This document shows, in pieces, positions 32,283 through 39,374 of a DNA stretch of 64,000 nucleotides. The stretch is taken from the NCBI RefSeq assembly GCF_011299595.1, contig NZ_CP049867.1, positions 2,790,001 to 2,854,000 on the forward strand, given 5' to 3'. The DNA is from Nocardioides sp. HDW12B (GTDB lineage: Bacteria; Actinomycetota; Actinomycetes; Propionibacteriales; Nocardioidaceae). A model generated the notes under the pieces. It worked only from the letters and a program-made list of their open reading frames with translations. It did not search any database and was not told the origin of the DNA. The translations under genes and the position numbers were made by a program. Position 1 is the first letter of the stretch. Every line of letters begins with the position of its first letter.

Positions 32283-32998
32283 GGCCGGGCCGCCATGAGG
32301 TCGCGGTAGTGGGCCACCGACACCGCGGGCGGGCCGTCGTGCACCAGGCGACCCTCGTCGAAGACCAGCACCCGGTCGTAGTCGTCGAGCAGGTCGAGGT
32401 GGTGGGTCACGAGCAGCACCTGCTGCGGGAGTGCGGTGACGGTCTCGGCCACCCGGCGGGCGTTGCGCAGGTCGAGCAGCGTGGTCGGCTCGTCCAGCAC
32501 CAGCACCTCCGGCTCGGTCACGAGGACCGAGGCGAGGGCCAGCATCTGTTTTTGTCCTCCCGACAACAGATGGGCGGGGTGGTCGGCGTGGCCGTCGAGG
32601 CCGTACCGCACCAGCGCCTCGTCCACCCGGGCGCGCACCTCCCCCTTCGACAGCCCGCGCCGGCGCAGGCCGAAGGCGACGTCCTCGCGCACCGTGGGCA
32701 TCACGATCTGCGCGTCCGGGTTGGTGAAGCAGAAGCCGACGAGGCGCCGGACGGCGCGGCTGTCGTCGCGGGTGTCGAGGCCGTGCACCCGGACCCGACC
32801 CTCGTCGGGCAGCACCAGACCGTTGAGCAGCCGCACGAAGGTCGACTTCCCCGACCCGTTGGCGCCGATCACCCCGACCCGGCGCTCGGTCAGCGTCACG
32901 TCGACGTCGCGCAGCACCGGTCGGCCGGCGCGGGAGCCGACCATCGGGTAGGCGTGACTCACTCCCTGCACCTCGATGCGCGGCACCTCCGGGGTCAC
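32279..32998 (-). CDS. bioM: Energy-coupling-factor ABC ATPase (BioM/EcfA)
   Basis: A 239-residue ATPase for the biotin ECF importer. Walker A is GANGSGKST (near residue 39), the signature is LSGGQKQMLALAS, and Walker B with the D-loop is VLVLDEPTTLLDLRN. Only one ATPase is present, as expected for BioMNY systems. The GTG at 32998 overlaps the stop of the thiolase-like gene (GTGA), and the ATPase stop overlaps the bioN start. The Q-loop segment CFTNPDAQIVMPTV is the EcfA type. Confidence 0.9.
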   Translation of the reverse strand: MTPEVPRIEVQGVSHAYPMVGSRAGRPVLRDVDVTLTERRVGVIGANGSGKSTFVRLLNGLVLPDEGRVRVHGLDTRDDSRAVRRLVGFCFTNPDAQIVMPTVREDVAFGLRRRGLSKGEVRARVDEALVRYGLDGHADHPAHLLSGGQKQMLALASVLVTEPEVLVLDEPTTLLDLRNARRVAETVTALPQQVLLVTHHLDLLDDYDRVLVFDEGRLVHDGPPAVSVAHYRDLMAARP

Positions 32999-34200
32999 GC
33001 CACCGCCTCCACCACGACGGCCACACCCTGCCCGCCACCGGCCGCGATCGCGGCCAGGCCCAGGCCCCCGCGGCCGCTGCGCACGAGCTGGCTGAAGAGG
33101 CGCACCACGAGCACCGAGCCAGACGCTCCCCAGGGGTGGCCGAGCGCCAGCGCACCGCCCTCGGGACACACCCGCTCCGGGTCGAGGGCCAGCGCGCGGC
33201 AGCAGGCCAGCACCTGGCCCGCAAAGGCCTCGTTGAGCTCCACCACGGCGAGGTCGGCCAGACCCACCCCGGCCCGCTCCAGGGCCAGCCGGGTGGCGGG
33301 CACGAGCCCGTGCCCGGGCCGGTCGGGGTCGAACGCCACGGTCGCGGTCGAGCGGATCCGCAGGCCCGGCAGCCCGAGGGACCGGCGTACGTCGTCGGTG
33401 ACGAGGGTGGCCGCGGCGGCGCCGTCGTTGATCCCGCAGCTGTTGCCGGCCGTGACGGTGCCGTCCTCGCGGAACGCCGGTCGGAGCCGGGCGAGGCGCT
33501 CGACGCCCAGTCCGTCGCGCGGACGCTCGTCGCGGGCGAGGCCGCCGACGAGGACCAGCTCGGCGTCGAAGCCACCGGCCGCCGCCGTCGCCACCGCCCG
33601 CGCGTGGGACCGCGCGGCGTAGCCATCCTGCTCGGCCCGGGTCACTCCGGCCTCCGCGGCGAGCAGGTCGTTCGCCACCCCCATGTCGGGGTCGCCGAGC
33701 GCCGCGGGGGCGAACGGTGCCCGCTCGTAGCGCTGCAGCGTCGGCGCGTCGGAGCCGCTCGCGGTGGCGTCCGGCCCCGGTGGCCAGAACCGCCAGGGTG
33801 CGGTCGAGGCGGACTCGACGCCACCCGCCAGCACCACGCCGGGTCCCGGCGTCGCCGTCAGGGTGGCCGCCCCCTGGACGACGGCGGCCAGCCCGCTCGC
33901 GCACTGGCGGTCGACGGTCACCGCGGGCACGTCGCGGCCCCACCCGAGCGTCGCCGGCTCGAGGCCGGCCTGCAGCGTCGCGACCCGGGCCACGTCGCCC
34001 CCGGGGCCCATGCAGTTGCCGAGCACCACCTCGTGCACGGCGCCCGCACCGGCCGGGAGGCGGTCGACGAGAGCGGAGAGCACCGGCGCCGCCAGGTCAG
34101 CGGCGGTGAGCGACGCGAGGCCGCGGCCCGCCGTCCCGATCGGGGTGCGGAGGGCGTCGACCACGCAGGGCGCCTCCGGCTCCGTGCCGCGGCGGGTCAT
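32995..34200 (-). CDS. Thiolase-like protein in the biotin operon, apparently without the second catalytic Cys
   Basis: A 401-residue thiolase homologue. The acyl-accepting Cys is present in VDRQCASGLAAV (about residue 100), VELNEAFAGQ and the histidine loop LALGHPWGASGSV are intact, but the C-terminal motif normally CxGGG(Q/M)G reads AAIAAGGGQGVAV, with Ala where the proton-shuttling Cys should be. That would cripple a normal Claisen/thiolysis cycle but leave acyl transfer or decarboxylative chemistry possible. It overlaps the ligase upstream (ATGA) and bioM downstream (GTGA) by four bases each. Thus it is locked into the bioY-bioMN operon and probably acts on a biotin-related acyl-CoA such as pimeloyl or biotinyl chains; that role is inference. 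Confidence 0.85.
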   Translation of the reverse strand: MTRRGTEPEAPCVVDALRTPIGTAGRGLASLTAADLAAPVLSALVDRLPAGAGAVHEVVLGNCMGPGGDVARVATLQAGLEPATLGWGRDVPAVTVDRQCASGLAAVVQGAATLTATPGPGVVLAGGVESASTAPWRFWPPGPDATASGSDAPTLQRYERAPFAPAALGDPDMGVANDLLAAEAGVTRAEQDGYAARSHARAVATAAAGGFDAELVLVGGLARDERPRDGLGVERLARLRPAFREDGTVTAGNSCGINDGAAAATLVTDDVRRSLGLPGLRIRSTATVAFDPDRPGHGLVPATRLALERAGVGLADLAVVELNEAFAGQVLACCRALALDPERVCPEGGALALGHPWGASGSVLVVRLFSQLVRSGRGGLGLAAIAAGGGQGVAVVVEAVA

Positions 34201-35510
34201 CGCGCCCGCTCCGGGACCAGCCGGCGCAGCGGTCGATTCCCGCCGTCCGGGGCACTGGGGTCCGGGGCGCTGGTGTCCGGGGCGCTGGCGTGCAGGGCGG
34301 CTGCCTCACGGCGAAGCGCCGCGCGGTCGGTCTTGCCCGACGCGGCGACCGGCAGCCCGTCGCGCAGGAACCACAGGCGGGGCCGTTGCGCCGCGGTCAA
34401 CCCCCGGGCCGCCGCCTGCGCCGGCTCGAGGTCGGACGGGTTGGTCAGCACCGCCGCCAGGACCTGGCCGAGGGAGGTGTGCGGGAGGCCGAGCACGGCG
34501 AAGGCACCGGTGACGACGGGCCGCAGCGCGGCCTCGACGTCGGCGACCAGCACGGTTGCGGCAGCCGTCGTCACGGCGTCGTCGCCCCGGCCGGTCACCA
34601 CCAGCACCCGGCCGCCGCCGTCAGCGGCTCGCTCGGTCTCCCACCGACCCCGGTCGCCCACCGTCGCGAAGCCGTCGGGGGCGGTACGCAACGCGCCACC
34701 GGTGTCGGTGTGGGTGTCGGTGTCCATGTCGGCTTCGGTGCCGCCTGCGGCGTCGGTCCGCATTGTGCCGCCTGCGGCGTGGGTTCGCAGCGTTCCGCCG
34801 GCGTCGTCGGTCTGCGGCGTGCCACCGGCGTAGCCGTCGGAGAGGTACGGCGAGCGGGCCCAGACCTCGCCGTCCCGCACGTCCACCTCCACCCCGGGGA
34901 ACGGCCGGAGCCCGGCGTCGCCGACGGCCCAGGCCACGAAGGACAGCTCGGCGGCGCCGTAGTAGCGGGAGACCCGGAGGCCGGCCGCCTCGGCGCGCTC
35001 GCGCAACGCGCCCGGCAGCGCTTCCCCGGCGACCGTGACGTGGACCGGGTGCGAGGCGCGCGCCGCCGCGAGGCCGTCGAGGGACCGCTCCAGCTGGCCG
35101 GGCGTCAGGTGCGCGTGGGTCGCGTCCTCGGGGCGCGCGACGCACGCGGCGCCGGTGTGCCGCGCGAGCACCTCCGCGAAGAGCGACAGCGTGCTGCCGT
35201 GCCCGACCCGGCCGGGACCGTCGGGTGCCCGCCCCGGGAGCCACATCCGCGACGAGGCGTCGAGGCCGGTCAGCCGGGCCACGACCGGGAAGGAGTCGAA
35301 CCAGGACGCCGTGGTGCGCACGATCCGGCGCGGGCGGCCAGCCGTCCCCGAGGTCGTCAGCACGATCCGCCGGCCGGCGCGGTGGGCCGCCAGCACGGCG
35401 CCCGCCGGGTCCGCGGCCGCCGCGACGTCGACGGCACCGGCCACGCCGACCACTGGGCCCACCGCTGGGCCGACCGTCGGGCCCCCCGCTGGGCCCACCG
35501 CGTCGTCCAC
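34197..35510 (-). CDS. Short AMP-forming acyl-CoA ligase (ANL family) in the biotin operon
   Basis: A 437-residue adenylate-forming enzyme that starts near the P-loop instead of having the usual first 150 residues. It shows LTTSGTAGRPRRIVRT (ATP loop, about residues 51-66), SRYYGAAELSFVAW (adenine pocket) and the C-terminal catalytic Lys in LPVAASGKTDRAALRR. A Gly-Thr-rich insert with repeated AGGT-RTDA units (about residues 229-270) interrupts the second domain. It would activate a carboxylate to a CoA ester for the overlapping thiolase-like protein. The ATG is seven bases after the bioY stop. The substrate (pimelate, biotin or a fatty acid) cannot be read. Confidence 0.82.
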   Translation of the reverse strand: MDDAVGPAGGPTVGPAVGPVVGVAGAVDVAAAADPAGAVLAAHRAGRRIVLTTSGTAGRPRRIVRTTASWFDSFPVVARLTGLDASSRMWLPGRAPDGPGRVGHGSTLSLFAEVLARHTGAACVARPEDATHAHLTPGQLERSLDGLAAARASHPVHVTVAGEALPGALRERAEAAGLRVSRYYGAAELSFVAWAVGDAGLRPFPGVEVDVRDGEVWARSPYLSDGYAGGTPQTDDAGGTLRTHAAGGTMRTDAAGGTEADMDTDTHTDTGGALRTAPDGFATVGDRGRWETERAADGGGRVLVVTGRGDDAVTTAAATVLVADVEAALRPVVTGAFAVLGLPHTSLGQVLAAVLTNPSDLEPAQAAARGLTAAQRPRLWFLRDGLPVAASGKTDRAALRREAAALHASAPDTSAPDPSAPDGGNRPLRRLVPERAR

Positions 35511-35517
35511 GACGTCG

Positions 35518-36156
35518 TCAGACAGAGGAGGTCTGCTTGCGCCGAGGGGCCCGGTCGAGCAGTCCCGGGTAGCCGGCGTGCACCGCGCGCACGACGAGCG
35601 CCGCGACCACGACCTTCACCAGGTCGCCGGGGACGTAGATCCAGAGCAGGGTGGTCGCCTCGTCGATCGGGATGCGCAGGTTGACCGCCATGCCGAGGAC
35701 GCCGAAGACGTAGAGCACCACGACGCCGCCGACGAGGTTCGCCACGAGCGCGGCCGCGAGCCGTCCGGTCGCCGACGCCACGCCGTGCAGGCGCTCGGAC
35801 AGCACCCCGACGACGTACGCCGCGACGGGGAAGCCGACCAGGAAGCCGACCGAGGGGCCGGCGAAGACGCCGAGGCCGCCGCGACCGCCGGCGAGCACCG
35901 GCAGCCCGATGGCGACCAGGGCCAGGAACACGAGCATGGACAGGGCGCCGCGGCGGCCGCCGAGGACACCGCCGGCCAGCATGACGCCCATCGACTGCGC
36001 GGTGATCGGCACGGAGAAGCCCGGGGCCGTCCACGCCGGGACCAGTCCCAGCGCGGCCATCACGCCGGCGAAGACCGCCACCAGGGCGAGGTCGCGGGCC
36101 GTGAACACGCGTCCCCTCGCGGATCCGCCGTGCTGCCGTCCGGTCGTGCCGGTCAT
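35518..36156 (-). CDS. bioY: Biotin transporter S-component BioY
   Basis: A 212-residue integral membrane protein of the BioY family. Typical segments are SVPITAQSMGVMLAGGVLGGRRGALSM, LGVFAGPSVGFLVGFPVAAYVVG and YVPGDLVKVVVAALVVRAVH. It binds biotin with high affinity and works with the T-component and ATPase encoded at the end of the operon. It is the first gene; a possible -10 TAGACT lies about 85 bases upstream (36247-36242), and a short inverted repeat lies in the leader. The downstream genes are so tightly packed that one promoter probably drives all five. Confidence 0.93.
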   Translation of the reverse strand: MTGTTGRQHGGSARGRVFTARDLALVAVFAGVMAALGLVPAWTAPGFSVPITAQSMGVMLAGGVLGGRRGALSMLVFLALVAIGLPVLAGGRGGLGVFAGPSVGFLVGFPVAAYVVGVLSERLHGVASATGRLAAALVANLVGGVVVLYVFGVLGMAVNLRIPIDEATTLLWIYVPGDLVKVVVAALVVRAVHAGYPGLLDRAPRRKQTSSV

Positions 36157-36185
36157 GCGTCCACCTCTCGTCGGCCCCGTGCGCG

Positions 36186-36247
36186 CCGGACCCCGCGGTC
36201 CGGTCGCCGTACGTCGTGCCCGCCGCGCGGCGTGCCTGCGCAGTCTA
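36186..36247 (-). promoter_or_regulatory. Possible bioY promoter and operator
   Basis: On the minus strand TAGACT (36247-36242) fits a -10 pattern, and downstream in the leader the 7-bp inverted repeat CCGGACC / GGTCCGG (36186-36192 with 36197-36203) could bind a repressor or form a hairpin. It does not match the BioQ or BirA operator patterns I know. Confidence 0.3.
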
Positions 36248-37012
36248 AGCGGGGTGGCCGGGACCGCCCGGGCCCTGTCCGGAACCGCGACCGGCCCGCG
36301 CCGCCGCGACGACCCCGCGGAACAGCCCGGCGTCCTCCACCATCTCCGGGTGCCACTGGACGGCGACCTCGAAGCGGTCGCCGGGCCGCTCCATCGCCTC
36401 GAGCGTCTCGTCGGCCGCCCACGCCACCGGGTCGAACCCGGGGTGCTCGAGCACGCCCTGGTGGTGGTGGCAGCGCACGGTCAGCCGGTCGCCCACGAGG
36501 TCGTGGACGCGGGTGCCCTCACGCACCGCGACCGCCACCTCGCCGAAGACGTCGCCGCCCGGGCTGTGGTTCTCGTGGCCCACCCGGTCGGGCACGTGCT
36601 GCTCGAGCCGGCCACCGGCGGCGACCGCCATCACCTGCATGCCGCGGCAGATGCCGAGCACCGGCAGGGCCCGGGCAGCGGCCGCCTCGAGCAGGGCCAG
36701 CTCCCAGGCGTCACGGTCGTCGCGCCACGCCTGCGTCCGCTCGTGCGGCGCGTCGGCGTACCGGTGCGGCGACACGTCGGCGCCCCCGGTGACCACGAGC
36801 CCGTCGAGGGCCGCGACCACGGCCTCGGGCGCACCGCCGTCGGGGTGCTGCGGCGGCAGCAGCACCACCGCCGCCCCTGCCACCTCCAGCGCCCGGGCGT
36901 AGACGGCCGGCAGGACGTCGGCGGTGGTGTCCCAGATGCCCCAGGTCGCCGTCTCGCGGTACGTCGTCAGCCCGATGAGCGGCCGACGTTCCCCCTCGCT
37001 CGCACCCACCAC
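36245..37012 (-). CDS. Gamma-glutamyl-GABA hydrolase (PuuD-like, class I amidotransferase fold)
   Basis: A 255-residue peptidase C26-type hydrolase, the last step of the gamma-glutamylated putrescine route that releases GABA (or the matching amino acid) and glutamate. The nucleophile Cys is in VLGICRGMQVMAVAAGG and the His-Glu pair in VAVQWHPEMVED; the N-terminal LIGLTTYRETATWGIWDT is also typical. Its neighbours upstream are an SDR, an aldehyde dehydrogenase and a glutamine-synthetase-like ligase on the same strand, a full Puu-style set. The start is seven bases after the SDR stop. Confidence 0.9.
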   Translation of the reverse strand: MVGASEGERRPLIGLTTYRETATWGIWDTTADVLPAVYARALEVAGAAVVLLPPQHPDGGAPEAVVAALDGLVVTGGADVSPHRYADAPHERTQAWRDDRDAWELALLEAAAARALPVLGICRGMQVMAVAAGGRLEQHVPDRVGHENHSPGGDVFGEVAVAVREGTRVHDLVGDRLTVRCHHHQGVLEHPGFDPVAWAADETLEAMERPGDRFEVAVQWHPEMVEDAGLFRGVVAAARAGRGSGQGPGGPGHPA

Positions 37013-37019
37013 GACCCGC

Positions 37020-37820
37020 TCAGAGCGGCGTGACGTAGGCGCCCGAGATGCCGCCGTCGACCAGGAAGGTGTTGGCGGTCATGAACGAGGACTCGTCCGA
37101 GGCGAGGAACAGCACCGCGTTCGCCATCTCGACGGGCTCGGCGAACCGTCCCATCGGCACGTGGACGAGCCGGCGCGCGGCCCGCTCGGCGTCACGGGCG
37201 AAGAGCTCCTGCAGCAGCGGGGTGTTCACCGGTCCCGGGCAGAGCGCGTTGACGCGCACGCCGTCGCGGGCGAACTGCACGCCGAGCTCGCGCGACATCG
37301 ACAGCACGCCGCCCTTGCTGGCCGAGTAGGAGATCTGCGAGGTCGCAGCACCCATGACCGCCACGAAGGAGGCGGTGTTGATGATCGACCCGCGACCCTG
37401 CTCGATCATGATCGGCAGCACCGCCTTGCAGCACAGGTAGACGCTGGTGAGGTTGACCTCCTGCACCTTGCGCCACGCCTCGAGGTCGGTGTCGAGGATC
37501 GAGTCGTCCTCCGGCGGCGCGATGCCCGCGTTGTTGAAGGCGACGTCGACGGAGCCGAAGCGCTCCTTCGTGGAGGTGAAGAGCCGGTCCACGTCCTCCT
37601 TGCTCGTCACGTCGGTGTGGAGGTAGTGGAAGCCGAGCTCGGCGGCCAGCTCCTCGCCCCGCACGTCGTCGAGGTCGCCGACCACCACGGTGGCGTCCTC
37701 CTCGAGGAAGCGCCGGACGGTCGCCAGGCCGATGCCCGACACCCCTCCGGTCACGACGGCGACCTTGCCGTCCAGTCGTCCTGCGCGCCCCCCGGTGCGC
37801 CCCTTCTCGGGCACGGTCAT
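37020..37820 (-). CDS. Short-chain dehydrogenase/reductase
   Basis: A 266-residue classical SDR. NAD(P) motif TGGVSGIGLATV (about residues 25-36), NNAG (AFNNAGIAP) and the catalytic YSASKGG with a Ser about 13 residues before it are all present, and the closing NTFLVDGGISGAYVT is the family end. The acidic GDLDDVRG after the second strand favours NAD over NADP. It lies between the aldehyde dehydrogenase and PuuD-like genes on the same strand, so it probably oxidises an alcohol or reduces an aldehyde in the same amine pathway. I chose the ATG at 37820; the frame further upstream is a shadow. Confidence 0.88.
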   Translation of the reverse strand: MTVPEKGRTGGRAGRLDGKVAVVTGGVSGIGLATVRRFLEEDATVVVGDLDDVRGEELAAELGFHYLHTDVTSKEDVDRLFTSTKERFGSVDVAFNNAGIAPPEDDSILDTDLEAWRKVQEVNLTSVYLCCKAVLPIMIEQGRGSIINTASFVAVMGAATSQISYSASKGGVLSMSRELGVQFARDGVRVNALCPGPVNTPLLQELFARDAERAARRLVHVPMGRFAEPVEMANAVLFLASDESSFMTANTFLVDGGISGAYVTPL

Positions 37821-37876
37821 GAGCGGTGTCCTTCCCTGCTGGTGTGCTGGATGTGCTGGCTGGTGGGCCGGACGGC

Positions 37877-39244
37877 TCAGCTGCCGTCGGCGATGAAGAC
37901 GTTCTTCTCCTCGGTGAACGCCAGCGGGGCGTCCGGTCCGAGCTCGCGGCCCAGCCCGGACTGCTTGAAGCCGCCGAACGGCGTCCAGTACCGGACCGCG
38001 GAGTGCGAGTTCACGCTGAGGTTGCCCGCGGCGACGCCGCGCGACACCCGCAGCGCGCGGCCGACGTCGGAGGTGAAGATCGAGCCGGAGAGACCGTACT
38101 CGGTGTCGTTGGCCAGCCGCACGGCCTCCTCCTCGGAGTCGAACGGCAGCACGGCCACGACCGGGCCGAAGACCTCCTCGCGCCACACCGCGTCGTCCGT
38201 GCCGCCGGGCAGGACGACGGTCGGCGGGACCCAGAACCCGGCGCTGTCGGGCGCGGAGCCGGTGAAGGCGACCTCGACGTCGGTGAGGTAGCCGGCGACC
38301 CGCTCCTTCTGCGTCGCGGAGATCAGCGGCCCCATCTCGCTGTCCGGGTCGGCGCCGGGGTCGGTCACGCGCATGCCGGTGACGGCCTGCTCGAGGCGAC
38401 CCAGGAACTCGTCGTACGCCGGACGCTCGACGAGGATCCGCGACCGCGCGCAGCAGTCCTGCCCGGCGTTGTCGAAGACGGCGTACGGCGCGCTCGCGGC
38501 GGCCGCGGCGATGTCGGCGTCGGCGAACACCACGTTGGAGGACTTGCCGCCGAGCTCGAGCGTCACCCGCTTCACCTGGTCGGCGGCGCCGGCCATGATC
38601 TTCTTGCCGACGGCGGTGGAGCCGGTGAAGCAGACCTTGCGCACCAGCGGGTGCGTGACGAAGCGGTTGCCGACGACGGAGCCGGCGCCCGGGATGATCG
38701 TCAGCACGCCCTCGGGCAGCCCGGCCTCACGGCCCAGCTCACCGAGGCGGATCGCGGTCAGCGGGGTGAGCTCGGCGGGCTTGAGGACGACGGTGTTGCC
38801 GGCGGCCAGCGCCGGGGCCAGGCCCCAGCCCGCGATGGGCATGGGGAAGTTCCACGGCACGATGATGCCGACGACGCCCAGCGGCTCGTGGAAGGTGACG
38901 TCGATGCCGCCGGAGACCGGGATCTGGCGGCCGTGCATCCGCTCCGGGGCGGCGGAGTAGTAGTTCAGGACGTCGCGCACGTTGCCGGCCTCCCAGCGCG
39001 CGTTGCCCCAGGTGTGGCCGGCGTTGCGGACCTCGAGCCCGGCCAGCTCGTCGAGGTGCTCGTCGACCAGCGCGGCGAAGCGGCGCAGCAGCCGCGCGCG
39101 CTCCCCCGGCGCGACGTCGCGCCAGGCCGGGAACGCCTCGTGCGCCCGCTCGATGAGGGCGTCGGTCTCGGCCTCCGAGGCCAGCTGGACCTCGGTCACC
39201 GGCTCGGCGGTCGCCGGGTTCAGGACGGTGTAGGACGTGCTCAC
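37877..39244 (-). CDS. Aldehyde dehydrogenase (gamma-glutamyl-aminobutyraldehyde / PuuC-like)
   Basis: A 455-residue NAD(P)-dependent aldehyde dehydrogenase. GVVGIIVPWNFPMPIAGWGLAPAL (cofactor region), FTGSTAVGKKIM, the Glu in VTLELGGKSSNVVF and the catalytic Cys in DNAGQDCCARSRILVE are all present; the first of the paired Cys may be the nucleophile. It would oxidise gamma-glutamyl-gamma-aminobutyraldehyde or a related aminoaldehyde. It is downstream of the ligase gene but separated by a 130-bp gap holding the palindrome-hairpin element, which may affect readthrough. Confidence 0.9.
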   Translation of the reverse strand: MSTSYTVLNPATAEPVTEVQLASEAETDALIERAHEAFPAWRDVAPGERARLLRRFAALVDEHLDELAGLEVRNAGHTWGNARWEAGNVRDVLNYYSAAPERMHGRQIPVSGGIDVTFHEPLGVVGIIVPWNFPMPIAGWGLAPALAAGNTVVLKPAELTPLTAIRLGELGREAGLPEGVLTIIPGAGSVVGNRFVTHPLVRKVCFTGSTAVGKKIMAGAADQVKRVTLELGGKSSNVVFADADIAAAAASAPYAVFDNAGQDCCARSRILVERPAYDEFLGRLEQAVTGMRVTDPGADPDSEMGPLISATQKERVAGYLTDVEVAFTGSAPDSAGFWVPPTVVLPGGTDDAVWREEVFGPVVAVLPFDSEEEAVRLANDTEYGLSGSIFTSDVGRALRVSRGVAAGNLSVNSHSAVRYWTPFGGFKQSGLGRELGPDAPLAFTEEKNVFIADGS

Positions 39245-39280
39245 GCCGGGGTCCTCCTCGGGGGCGGGGGAAGTGTGTCG

Positions 39281-39366
39281 GTTTCACTAGGTACCTAGTG
39301 AAACTGGCGCTTCCCGAACGAAACTTCACTCGGGAAGCGCCGGGATCACTAGGTACCTAGTGAAAC
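39281..39366. repeat. 86-bp palindrome-hairpin-palindrome element, copy 1
   Basis: A perfect 24-bp palindrome (39281-39304, KpnI-type GGTACC at its centre), then a 12-bp-stem hairpin (39306-39317 pairs with 39330-39341, loop 12), then a second near-copy of the palindrome (39344-39366). It sits nine bases after the glutamine-synthetase-like stop and before the aldehyde dehydrogenase start. The same architecture recurs at 56320-56405 and in part at 44920-44980. Confidence 0.9.
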
Positions 39367-39374
39367 TGGCAGGG

